Assembly (NCBI RefSeq): GCF_040829825.1
Contig: NZ_JBFOLH010000002.1
DNA: 64,000 nucleotides
Strand: one strand, 5' to 3'
Source: Leadbetterella sp040829825
GTDB taxonomy: Bacteria > Bacteroidota > Bacteroidia > Cytophagales > Spirosomataceae
A program made the position numbers and the translations under genes. The first letter of the stretch is position 1. Each line of letters starts with the position of its first letter. The notes beneath the pieces are model-generated. The model was not told the origin of the DNA, did not search any database, and saw nothing but the letters and a program-made list of their open reading frames with translations. Shown here piece after piece: positions 42,446-50,850 of this stretch.

Positions 42446-45400
42446 ATGGACAAAAAATTTACGTTTCTCAAAGTGGTAAGCGTATTCCTTATGGGTATGT
42501 TCTTATCATTTTCCGGATTTGCGCAGGTAACGACCTCAAGTATGAGCGGGCGTGTTACCGATGGAAGTAAAGAAGCTGTTGTAGGAGCTACCGTGGTAGC
42601 TGTGCACGTGCCTTCTCAGACCACCTACGGAGTGATGACCAATGCTGATGGCCGTTTTACCATTAATGGTATGCGTGTTGGCGGGCCATACAGGGTCAGT
42701 ATTACCAGTATTGGTTACGGAGAAAATGTGAAAGAAGGGGTTACCCTGACACTGGGTGAAGATTACGTACATAATGTGGTATTATCGGAGGAAAGCATTA
42801 CGCTTAGTGATGTGGTGGTTTCCGGAACCAAGACGAACTTTACAACAGAGAAAACCGGGGCTTCCACCAACATTTCTAATGCCCAGTTAAGCACAATGCC
42901 AACGGTAAACAGAAGTATAGGAGATATTGCAAAATTGTCTCCGTATAGTGGGGGGGGCATGAGCATTGCCGGTGGTGATGGACGTAGCACAAACTTTACG
43001 GTAAACGGTGCAAACTTCAACAATAACTTTGGTTTGAGTTCTGCGCTTCCTGGTGGAGGTAACCCTATTTCATTGGATGCTATCGAAGAGATCCAGGTAG
43101 TGGTGGCTCCGTTTGATGTTCGTCAAACTAACTTTATCGGGGGAGGCATTAATGCTATTACCAAATCAGGGACCAACAAATTCAAAGGTACCGCATACGG
43201 ATACTATACTAATCAAAATATGCGTGGCAACAAAATAGGTGACGTAGATTTAGGTGACAGGCTGAAAGAATCGAAAAGAATTTTAGGAGCTACCCTGGGT
43301 GGGCCCATCATCAAAAATAAGCTTTTCTTTTTCGCTAATGTTGAGCAGGATTTAAGACCAAGCCAGGTGGTATTGTGGAGGCCTTCAGAGAATGGTGTTG
43401 CCAATACAGATCTGAAAATTTCACGTACGAAAAAATCAGACATGGAGTTGGTAAAACAACACCTGAAAGAGGTTTACGGATATGATGCCGGATCTTACGA
43501 TAATTTTCCGGCCGATATCAGTAACTTTAAATGGTTAGGTCAGTTAGACTGGAACATCAATAATGATAACCGGTTCAGATTAACCTATAATCACACTAAA
43601 AATACAAACTGGCAACCAACAAACGGTAACTCTACGGATGCAGGGTACAGAATAACTGCTTATGACCGTATTTCAGAAATGAGTATGGCATTCTCCAATG
43701 CCCTGTATTCCCAGGATAATATTGTGAACTCTGTTACCGGTGAGCTGAACAGCCGTTTCAGCAATAAACTTTCTAACCAGTTCCTGGCTACCTATACCAA
43801 GATCAATGATATACGGGGAACCAACTCAAGTCCTTTCCCGTTTGTAGATATCCTTGCGGGGCGTGATGCAAACGGTGTGCCTATTCTTGAGCCTTATATG
43901 TCATTGGGTTATGAGCTGTTTACCTGGAATAACGGGGTAAACAATAATATTTTGACCTTCACCGATAATATCACTTATTATATGGATAAGCATAAGATCA
44001 CCGGAGGTTTAAGCTATGAATATCAAATGGCCAACAACTCGTATATGAGAAATGGTACAGGATATTACAGATATGCAAGCCTGGATGATTTTCTCAATCA
44101 GAGAGCTCCCATTGACTTTGCTTTGACTTACGGTTATGCCGGTGAAGCGAACCCAACAGCAGAAGTGGCCTTCAATCAGATAGGCGTATATGTCCAGGAT
44201 GAGTGGAACGTTTCTGATAAATTCAAATTGACTTTAGGGGTAAGAGCAGACAATATCACGTATGTAGATAACCTGATCCGGAATAATGCTATTTATAATT
44301 TGGATTTTGGAGGAAGGAAAATAGATACCGGTAGCTGGCCGACTTCCAAAGTGCAGGTTTCACCCCGTTTAGGTTTTAACTGGGATGTATTTGGAGACAA
44401 AGCTTTAAAGGTGAGAGGAGGTACAGGGGTATTCCAGGGTAGACTTCCTCTGGTTTACTTCACCAATATGCCCACCAATTCAGGGATGGTTCAGGGATCT
44501 GTAGCCATGGTAACCAAGTATAACGCCGCACTGAATCAAATCACCAGTACGGATTCCAGATTGGCTCAGTTAGCCGGTAAAATGATTGTGGATCCCCAGG
44601 AAATGATTAGTAAGCTGGGGTTAAAGAACACTATTTCACCTGAAGATGGGGCACTTCCAAGTAATATAAATGCTGTTGACCCCGACTTCAAAATGCCTCA
44701 GGTATGGAAATCATCTATCGGTGTAGATTATAAGATTCCTGCTACGTTTCCGTTGAGCCTGAGTGTGGAAGGTATTTATACCAAAAATATTTACAGTGTA
44801 TTGTTAGAAAACTGGGACTGGAAGCAGCCGGATGCCAGCTGGAAGAAATTAAGCGGGTCAGATGACAGATATATTTATCCTGTTATGGCTCAGAGAACCT
44901 ATAACAATAGAAGTGCCTATGTTTTGACAAATACCAATGAGGGATGGGGAGGAATTTTTAATGTCTCTGTAAATGCGCAGCCGCTTAAGAACCTTAATTT
45001 GATGGCCGCTTATACACGGACAGAATCTAAAGAAGTTACCGGTATGCCTGGTAGTAACGCAGCTTCTGCTTATCAGGGTATTCCAACCGTTAATGGCCCG
45101 CATATTCCAACCGCTCAACGGTCGCAATATGTGGTTCCTCACAGAGTAATCGGATCATTAGGTACTAAGATCTTCAACTGGAGTGCGGGTAATGCAGGCT
45201 CAGGTACCTATGTGAACCTGTTCTATACCGGTAACTCAGGATTTAACTACAGCTATATGTATACTAATGACCTGAATGGTGATGGTATGGGTAACGATCT
45301 GATCTACATTCCTAAGGCGAAAGGAGATATTAAATTCATCAGCCAGGCGGACGAAGATGCATTCTTCAAATACCTTGAAGGAGATAAATATCTTAAAGCT

Positions 45401-45766
45401 CACCAGGGTCAGTATGCAGAAGCTTATGCGGCAAGAACGCCATGGGTTCATACTTTCGATTTGAAATTGACCCATGAATACTACGTTGGCAAGCAAGGTG
45501 GTCCTAAAAACACCATTCAGTTTATTGCTGACATCGTGAACGTGGGAAACCTGATTAACTCTACATGGGGTGTAAGAAAAACGCAATACAATACAATCAA
45601 CCAGGGGAGAATTCTTAAACTGGAGAGTATTGACAGCAATAATGTACCTACCTATTCATTTGTTAAAGCGAAAGACGGAAGCTACTTCTCTGATCCTTAT
45701 GACTATAACTATAGTATCGGAGAAACCTGGAAACTTCAGTTGGGGGTAAGGTATATCTTTAACTAA
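42446..45766 (+). CDS. Oar-like TonB-dependent outer-membrane receptor
   Basis: 1106-residue receptor. A signal peptide (MDKKFTFLKVVSVFLMGMFL, cleavage at FAQ) is followed by a carboxypeptidase-regulatory-like domain (SGRVTDGSKEAVVGATV, residues about 30-110), a plug domain (PTVNRSIGDIAKLSPYSGGG, EIQVVVAPFDVRQTNF) and a long beta-barrel ending LQLGVRYIFN. This matches the Oar group rather than SusC, and no SusD gene follows. The frame is open 34 codons further upstream, but the promoter lies inside that stretch, so 42446 is the start. Base use is more AT-rich than neighbours, as is common for highly expressed porins in this phylum. Confidence 0.93.
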   Translation: MDKKFTFLKVVSVFLMGMFLSFSGFAQVTTSSMSGRVTDGSKEAVVGATVVAVHVPSQTTYGVMTNADGRFTINGMRVGGPYRVSITSIGYGENVKEGVTLTLGEDYVHNVVLSEESITLSDVVVSGTKTNFTTEKTGASTNISNAQLSTMPTVNRSIGDIAKLSPYSGGGMSIAGGDGRSTNFTVNGANFNNNFGLSSALPGGGNPISLDAIEEIQVVVAPFDVRQTNFIGGGINAITKSGTNKFKGTAYGYYTNQNMRGNKIGDVDLGDRLKESKRILGATLGGPIIKNKLFFFANVEQDLRPSQVVLWRPSENGVANTDLKISRTKKSDMELVKQHLKEVYGYDAGSYDNFPADISNFKWLGQLDWNINNDNRFRLTYNHTKNTNWQPTNGNSTDAGYRITAYDRISEMSMAFSNALYSQDNIVNSVTGELNSRFSNKLSNQFLATYTKINDIRGTNSSPFPFVDILAGRDANGVPILEPYMSLGYELFTWNNGVNNNILTFTDNITYYMDKHKITGGLSYEYQMANNSYMRNGTGYYRYASLDDFLNQRAPIDFALTYGYAGEANPTAEVAFNQIGVYVQDEWNVSDKFKLTLGVRADNITYVDNLIRNNAIYNLDFGGRKIDTGSWPTSKVQVSPRLGFNWDVFGDKALKVRGGTGVFQGRLPLVYFTNMPTNSGMVQGSVAMVTKYNAALNQITSTDSRLAQLAGKMIVDPQEMISKLGLKNTISPEDGALPSNINAVDPDFKMPQVWKSSIGVDYKIPATFPLSLSVEGIYTKNIYSVLLENWDWKQPDASWKKLSGSDDRYIYPVMAQRTYNNRSAYVLTNTNEGWGGIFNVSVNAQPLKNLNLMAAYTRTESKEVTGMPGSNAASAYQGIPTVNGPHIPTAQRSQYVVPHRVIGSLGTKIFNWSAGNAGSGTYVNLFYTGNSGFNYSYMYTNDLNGDGMGNDLIYIPKAKGDIKFISQADEDAFFKYLEGDKYLKAHQGQYAEAYAARTPWVHTFDLKLTHEYYVGKQGGPKNTIQFIADIVNVGNLINSTWGVRKTQYNTINQGRILKLESIDSNNVPTYSFVKAKDGSYFSDPYDYNYSIGETWKLQLGVRYIFN

Positions 45767-45783
45767 CGATAGTTAAGGTCAGA

Positions 45784-45814
45784 AAAGGCTCTTCCGTATG
45801 GGAGGGCCTTTTTT
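45784..45814 (+). terminator. Terminator after the receptor gene
   Basis: AAAGGC..TCTTCC pairs with GGGAGG..GCCTTT around GTAT and ends in a T run, 17 bases past the stop. Confidence 0.75.
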
Positions 45815-45822
45815 GCTTTCAG

Positions 45823-46056
45823 ATGATTGATAAATTATTCAGGGATAAGAAATTCAGGGATATGGGGCGTAAAGTGACGAAAGTATTTGACAGCACGAAA
45901 TTTGGTGTTAATTTTATCAGGGTAATAGATACATATGGAAACAGTAATGATGAAGCGGCCGGTTCTGAAAAAACAGTTGAACGATATACTGTTCGATATT
46001 TCATGGATAAATACAAAAGACTTATCTAAATTTGTGATTTAAACAGGTGACTTATG
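45823..46056 (+). other. Short doubtful reading frames, possibly a gene remnant
   Basis: One frame (45823-46029) encodes 68 residues starting MIDKLFRDKKFRDMG. A second, from the ATG near 45935, encodes METVMMKRPVLKKQLNDILF and on to a stop, ending KDLSKFVI. The latter faintly recalls small Bacteroidetes proteins with DILxxISW near the start. Neither has a clear promoter, and both follow a terminator. A decayed small gene is possible but not shown. Confidence 0.25.
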
Positions 46057-46136
46057 CCGGTGAGTAGTAGTCGGTTTTTGGTAGAATCCGTTTCGCTAAT
46101 ATCGTGGGAGAGCCGCTGATTGCTGAATGTATATTA

Positions 46137-46547
46137 ATGGAAAAAGGTTTCAATAACATGGGGGTGGAAGACCTTCCGGAGGTGGTAGCTGCTCTCTTTG
46201 AAATGGGGAAGGATCTGCCGGTGTGGACCTTCACCGGTGATCTCGGTGCCGGCAAAACCACACTGATAAAAGCCCTCGCAGCACAGTTGGGAATCCGGGA
46301 TGCCGTTTCGAGTCCTACGTTTAATTATGTCAATGATTACGACGGGAAACTGTACCATTTTGACTGTTACCGTCTGAAGAGTGTGGAAGAGGCCCTGAAC
46401 CTGGGATTGGAAGAATACCTGGATTCGGGCAAACGCTGCTGGGTGGAATGGCCCGAAGTGATCCGGCCCATTTTACCGGAACCCCGTATGGATATTATCA
46501 TAACCCATAATCAGGATGCGACCAGGAACTACTCAATAATAAGTTAA
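46137..46547 (+). CDS. tsaE: tRNA t6A biosynthesis ATPase TsaE
   Basis: 136-residue P-loop protein needed for threonylcarbamoyl-adenosine at tRNA position 37. VWTFTGDLGAGKTTLIKALA holds Walker A, followed by SSPTFNYVNDY, HFDCYRLKSVEEALNLGLEEY and a VEWPEV motif. ATGs at 46104 and 46158 are alternative starts. The last codons and stop lie in the left arm of a heptad hairpin element, as if the element had inserted at the gene end. Being next to alanine dehydrogenase is common in this phylum. Confidence 0.92.
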   Translation: MEKGFNNMGVEDLPEVVAALFEMGKDLPVWTFTGDLGAGKTTLIKALAAQLGIRDAVSSPTFNYVNDYDGKLYHFDCYRLKSVEEALNLGLEEYLDSGKRCWVEWPEVIRPILPEPRMDIIITHNQDATRNYSIIS

Positions 46548-46684
46548 AAGTGAATAGCTAAAAACGAAAAGTTAAAGAACATTCTTACATATCTGCAAAA
46601 TGTGTACTTCACTTTTAGTTTTTAGCTTTTGGTTTTTAACTTTCCTTTTGTTTTAACTTTTAACTTTTCGTTTTTAACTTTTCC
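46541..46684. repeat. Heptad hairpin element between tsaE and ald
   Basis: Left heptads of type GTTAAAAG with GTTAAAGAACATT (about 46571), a short loop, an inverted part AATGTGTACTTC, then long inverted heptads of type TTTTAGC/TTTTAAC up to the ald ATG. It is more degenerate than the copy after argS but has the same layout, and it supplies the tsaE stop codon. Confidence 0.7.
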
Positions 46685-46687
46685 TTC

Positions 46688-47899
46688 ATGGATACCCTGA
46701 AAGACCTGGCTATGCAAACTGCCCTTACTCCCAAAGAATCTCCTTTGGCCCTGAAAAAGAAAGGCAGGAAAATAAGCATCGGTTTGCCTAAAGAGCTCTC
46801 GGCCGATGAGAACCGGATTGTTCTCACACCCGATGCCGTGGGAGTCCTGGTCAGGAACGGGATAGACGTAACCGTGGAAGCCGGTGCCGGTAGCGGTGCC
46901 AACTTCAGCGATACGGCTTATGCGGAGGCCGGTGCCGATATAGTGAGCAGCCGCAAAGAGGTTTTTGATAATGACATCATCCTGAAAATAGAGCCCCTGC
47001 GGGAGGAAGAATTTGAATATATCCGGACATCGTCTACATTGATTTCAACCATTAACCTGCCCAAGCTAACGGCGGGGTATTTCAAAAAGCTGAACGAAAA
47101 GCAGGTTACGGCCATCGGGTTTGAGCTGATAGAAGACAAAGCGGGTGAATTCCCGGTGATCCGTACCATCAGCGAAATAGCCGGTAGCTCGGCCATACTG
47201 ATCGGCTCAGAATACCTGAGCAGCGCCAATGGCGGCCGCGGGGTGATCCTGGGCGGCGTTACCGGGGTGCCGCCACGGAATGTGGTGGTGGTAGGTGCCG
47301 GTACCGTAGGAGAATTTGCCGTGCGTTCTGCCCTGGGGCTGGGGGCCGGCATTAAAGTTTTTGACCGCCAGATCTACCGCCTCCGGCGTTTGCAATATGC
47401 CGTAGGGGCACGGGTCTACACCTCGGTGATCGACTCGGTGAACCTGCCCAATGCGCTTATGGAAGCTGACCTGGTGGTAGGGGCATTGCGCAGTGAATTT
47501 GGCTTTGCGCCCATGGTGATCACAGAAGAGATGGTTTCCCGGATGAAGCCCAACTCGGTGATCGTAGACGTAGCGATAGATACGGGCGGCTGCTGCGAAA
47601 CTTCGGAGGTGACGTCGCACCGGAAGCCTGTATTTAAAAAATACGGGGTGATTCATTACTGTGTGCCCAACATTGCCTCCCGGTTTGCGCATACCGCCAG
47701 TGAAGCACTGAGCAATATCTTTGCTCCTGTGCTGATGAAAGCGGCCAACCTGGGGGGCATTGACGAGATGATCCTTCACAATAAATGGTTCATGCGGGGA
47801 GTTATCACCCATAAAGGAAGCGTTACCCACCTGAACCTGGCCCGTCGTTTCAACCTCCGCTACAAAGACCTGGGACTAATTATTTCAGCCGGTTTCTAA
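46688..47899 (+). CDS. ald: Alanine dehydrogenase
   Basis: 403-residue NAD-dependent enzyme of the AlaDH/PNT family (L-alanine to pyruvate and ammonia). N-terminal SIGLPKELSADENRIVLTPD, the catalytic-site region IGFELIEDKAGEFPVIRTIS, the Rossmann loop VVVVGAGTVGEFAVRSALGLG and VDVAIDTGGCCETSEVTSH fit the Bacteroidetes branch. Transhydrogenase subunits are not nearby, which supports the dehydrogenase call. The ATG directly follows the heptad element. Confidence 0.92.
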   Translation: MDTLKDLAMQTALTPKESPLALKKKGRKISIGLPKELSADENRIVLTPDAVGVLVRNGIDVTVEAGAGSGANFSDTAYAEAGADIVSSRKEVFDNDIILKIEPLREEEFEYIRTSSTLISTINLPKLTAGYFKKLNEKQVTAIGFELIEDKAGEFPVIRTISEIAGSSAILIGSEYLSSANGGRGVILGGVTGVPPRNVVVVGAGTVGEFAVRSALGLGAGIKVFDRQIYRLRRLQYAVGARVYTSVIDSVNLPNALMEADLVVGALRSEFGFAPMVITEEMVSRMKPNSVIVDVAIDTGGCCETSEVTSHRKPVFKKYGVIHYCVPNIASRFAHTASEALSNIFAPVLMKAANLGGIDEMILHNKWFMRGVITHKGSVTHLNLARRFNLRYKDLGLIISAGF

Positions 47900-47908
47900 A
47901 TAATAAAG

Positions 47909-47916
47909 TAAATTTG
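47909..47916 (+). promoter_or_regulatory. -7 promoter element
   Basis: TAAATTTG matches TAnnTTTG, about 72 bases before the next start. Confidence 0.55.
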
Positions 47917-47988
47917 CCTTATTTTCACTACCGGAAACAAGTCTCTGTGTATTGAAAAAAACATATATCTCTTACAGCGTTCAAAAAT

Positions 47989-48402
47989 ATGATCAATCAC
48001 AGCAATGAAAATACGTTAATGGACGATGCCAACTCGCCGGAGATCAACCGGAAGCTGATGGGCAAGGTATCGTCTGACTTTCTGAAGGTTTCTGACCATC
48101 TGAAAGAATCTTCTTACCAGATCCGGAAACGGGGCTTTTCGCGGTATCCTGTTTTTGTGCTGTCGGAAAACGACGTAGAGCTGGGGGTGCTTTTGTTTGA
48201 TAAGCCTGATTTTAAAACCGTGTACCGGTACAAGGCCTGTTTCCTGGAAGATTTTATTCACCGGGGCATGATCGGTGAGGAATCGCGTGAACTTTTTATT
48301 GAAAACTATAAAGACCCGGAAGAATACTGCTGCCTGTTTGTGATTGACGGCGATTTTGCCGGGTTTATCTATCTACCTTTCCCTGTTGATGCAAATGAAT
48401 AA
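47989..48402 (+). CDS. Conserved hypothetical cytoplasmic protein
   Basis: 137-residue acidic protein without signal peptide or membrane segment. SDHLKESSYQIRKRGFSRYPVFVLS and the closing EEYCCLFVIDGDFAGFIYLP suggest a compact alpha/beta fold. A second ATG at 48019 is an alternative start. Its last 8 bases overlap the start of the asparaginase gene, so the two are probably co-transcribed. No function is assigned. Confidence 0.7.
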   Translation: MINHSNENTLMDDANSPEINRKLMGKVSSDFLKVSDHLKESSYQIRKRGFSRYPVFVLSENDVELGVLLFDKPDFKTVYRYKACFLEDFIHRGMIGEESRELFIENYKDPEEYCCLFVIDGDFAGFIYLPFPVDANE

Positions 48403-49432
48403 CCGAAGAAGTTTCCTTTCCAAAGCCCTGCTGGCTGTACCTGTTCTCTCATCGTACCGGCTGTTCGGACAAAAAAAACAGGTGCGAAAACCTATTGTAG
48501 TCAGTACCTGGGATAGCGGAATTCCCGTAAATGAAGCGGCTATCCGGGTCCTGAAGAAAAAAGACGGCCGGGCCCTGGATGCCGTAGAGCAGGGCGCCCG
48601 GTATATCGAAGACCAGGTCAACTGCTGCGTGGGACTGGGCGGAAACCCGGATCGCGACGGTTACGTGACCCTCGACGCCTGCATCATGGATGAAAAAATG
48701 AACTGCGGCGGGGTGGCTTTCCTGGAAGATATCAGGCACCCGATCTCCGTAGCGCGGAAAATAATGGAAGATACCCCGCATGTGCTGCTGGTGGGAGAAG
48801 GTGCCCGCGATTTTGCCCTGAAAAACGGGTTCAAAGCCGAGCCTAAAGAACTTTCGGAAGATGCGGAAAAAGCCTACCAGAAATGGCTCAAAACCTCCGA
48901 GTACAAGCCGGTGAAAAATATTGAGCTGGAGCAGAACAAAGCATTGAAAAACGGTCCGTTTGCTCCGAATCGCCTGGAAGACGGCAACTTTAACCACGAT
49001 ACCATGGGACTGGTGGCGCTCGATCAGGCGGGGAACCTGTCAGGAGCCTGCACCACCTCGGGCATGGGCTTTAAAATGCGGGGTCGCGTGGGCGATTCGC
49101 CCATTATTGGCGCCGGGTTATATGTGGATAACGAAGTAGGGGCTGTAACCTCCTCCGGGCAGGGAGAAGAGGTGATCCGGATCGCCGGATCGCACCTGGT
49201 GGTGGAATTCATGCGGCAGGGCAAATCGCCGGAAGAGGCATGCCGGCTGGCCGTGGAACGCCTGGTAAAAATTAACCCGGCAAAAGCACGGGATTTCCAG
49301 GTGGGCTTTATTGCCCTGAACAAAAACGGTGAATACGGTTCGTATGCCGTAAACCCGGGATTTGTGTTTTCAGTGACCACCGAGCCGGGCAACGGACAGG
49401 TGATCAAAACAAAATCGTATTTTAAAGATTAA
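48395..49432 (+). CDS. N4-(beta-N-acetylglucosaminyl)-L-asparaginase, exported
   Basis: 345-residue Ntn-hydrolase, probably aspartylglucosaminidase, which cuts GlcNAc-Asn left from N-glycoproteins. The nucleophile Thr203 is in FNHDTMGLVALD, which fits the HDTxGM autoproteolysis site; MRGRVGDSPIIGAGLYVDNE and TSSGQGEEVIRI form the binding pocket. The N-terminus MNNRRSFLSKALLAVPVLSS resembles a Tat signal with twin Arg. The start at 48395 is preferred over the longer frame. The fucosidase gene follows after 74 bases. Confidence 0.88.
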   Translation: MNNRRSFLSKALLAVPVLSSYRLFGQKKQVRKPIVVSTWDSGIPVNEAAIRVLKKKDGRALDAVEQGARYIEDQVNCCVGLGGNPDRDGYVTLDACIMDEKMNCGGVAFLEDIRHPISVARKIMEDTPHVLLVGEGARDFALKNGFKAEPKELSEDAEKAYQKWLKTSEYKPVKNIELEQNKALKNGPFAPNRLEDGNFNHDTMGLVALDQAGNLSGACTTSGMGFKMRGRVGDSPIIGAGLYVDNEVGAVTSSGQGEEVIRIAGSHLVVEFMRQGKSPEEACRLAVERLVKINPAKARDFQVGFIALNKNGEYGSYAVNPGFVFSVTTEPGNGQVIKTKSYFKD

Positions 49433-49468
49433 TTGTATGGATAAATACGGGTGACAATGGCGCTGCCC

Positions 49469-49500
49469 CCGGAACTCGGAGCTAATAACCCGGAACTAAT
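49469..49500. repeat. Heptad cluster of type CGGAACT
   Basis: Consecutive 7-bp units CGGAACT, CGGAGCT, AATAACC, CGGAACT lie directly upstream of the fucosidase ATG. A looser copy of the same type lies at 33070-33101. Confidence 0.5.
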
Positions 49501-49506
49501 ATATTT

Positions 49507-50850
49507 ATGAGAAAAATTGTATTAACATTCATTCTGGGCTTGTCTTTATCGGCCCAGGCCCAATACGCTCCCAACTGGGAAAGCCTCAATAAGCGGGAAA
49601 CCCCGGCCTGGTTTGAAGATGCCAAATTCGGGATTTTTATTCACTGGGGGGTCTACTCGGTACCGGCCTGGGCCACGCTGTCGAATGCCGACGGGTTCGG
49701 AAGCTACTATTCGGAATGGTACTGGCAGCGTCTGAATAACAAAGATCTGAAGATCCATAAGGAGTTTGTAGACTTTCATCAGAAAGTATATGCCGGTAAG
49801 CCGTACCAGGACTTTGCCAATGATTTTAAAGCCGAGCTTTTTGACCCGGACCGTTGGGCCGGCATTCTTAAGGAATCGGGTGCGCGCTATGTGGTGCTGA
49901 CCTCCAAGCACCATGAAGGCTTTGCCATGTGGCCGAGTAAGCAGTCCTGGAACTGGAACGCAGGCGATATAGGTCCGCGAAGGGACCTGCTGGGTGACCT
50001 CACCCGCTCGGTGAAAGCAAAAGGACTGAAAATGGGGTATTATTACTCGCTCTACGAGTGGTACAACCCGATGTACAACACTGACCTCGACCGGTACATT
50101 GACGAGCGCATGCTTCCCCAGATGAAAGACCTGGTGGAAACCTATCAGCCGGATATCCTTTGGGGCGACGGAGAGTGGGATCATCCCACCGACCAATGGC
50201 GCGTGGCCCCTTTCATGTCGTGGTTGTTCAATGAATCGAAAGTGAAAGACTCTATCGTGATCAACGACCGCTGGGGTTCGGATACGCGCAGCAAGTACGG
50301 CAGCTTTTATACCACCGAATATGCCGATGTAAGCCAGGTGAAATTCAACCGCCCGTGGGAGGAGTGCCGGGGCATCGGGGAATCTTTCGGTTACAGCCGC
50401 AACGAGAACCTGGAAATGTACAGCTCGGCCGAAAAGCTGGTACACATGCTGGTGGAGATTGTTTCAAAAGGCGGTAACCTGCTGCTGAACATCGGGCCGC
50501 GTGCCGACGGCGGCATACCGGTCATTATGCAGGAACGCCTGGCAGAGATCGGCGCCTGGCTCAAAGTGAACGGGGAGGCCATCTACGGAACAAGGGCTGT
50601 GCCGGATGCGCCGAAAGGTGATAAGATCTTCTTCACCGGGAAAAATAATACGGTATACCTGATTACCACGGAGTGGAAAGATGTGGTGCAGGCCGGCCTT
50701 CCGGCAAAACCTAAAAAGGTAAGCATGCTGGGAGTGGATACCCCGCTGAAATACACTTCCAAAGGAGGTGTTCTGACCATCACGGCGCCGCAGTTAAGTC
50801 CTAAAACCAATCCGTGTAATTATGCATGGGTCTATAAGCTTGAATACTGA
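49507..50850 (+). CDS. Alpha-L-fucosidase (GH29)
   Basis: 447-residue exported glycosidase with a signal peptide (MRKIVLTFILGLSLSAQAQ). GH29 landmarks: AKFGIFIHWGVYSVPAW, VLTSKHHEGFAMWPS, the nucleophile Asp221 in PDILWGDGEW, and NLLLNIGPRADGGIP. A C-terminal beta-sandwich (about residues 345-447) completes the family layout. Paired with the upstream N4-(GlcNAc)-asparaginase, it could act on core-fucosylated Asn-GlcNAc. Its 3' end overlaps the HD gene start by 29 bases. Confidence 0.93.
   Translation: MRKIVLTFILGLSLSAQAQYAPNWESLNKRETPAWFEDAKFGIFIHWGVYSVPAWATLSNADGFGSYYSEWYWQRLNNKDLKIHKEFVDFHQKVYAGKPYQDFANDFKAELFDPDRWAGILKESGARYVVLTSKHHEGFAMWPSKQSWNWNAGDIGPRRDLLGDLTRSVKAKGLKMGYYYSLYEWYNPMYNTDLDRYIDERMLPQMKDLVETYQPDILWGDGEWDHPTDQWRVAPFMSWLFNESKVKDSIVINDRWGSDTRSKYGSFYTTEYADVSQVKFNRPWEECRGIGESFGYSRNENLEMYSSAEKLVHMLVEIVSKGGNLLLNIGPRADGGIPVIMQERLAEIGAWLKVNGEAIYGTRAVPDAPKGDKIFFTGKNNTVYLITTEWKDVVQAGLPAKPKKVSMLGVDTPLKYTSKGGVLTITAPQLSPKTNPCNYAWVYKLEY

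Noticed and set aside
42446..45766. SusC of a polysaccharide utilisation locus
   Set aside because: The domain order fits Oar-like receptors and no SusD-like gene or glycoside hydrolase follows.
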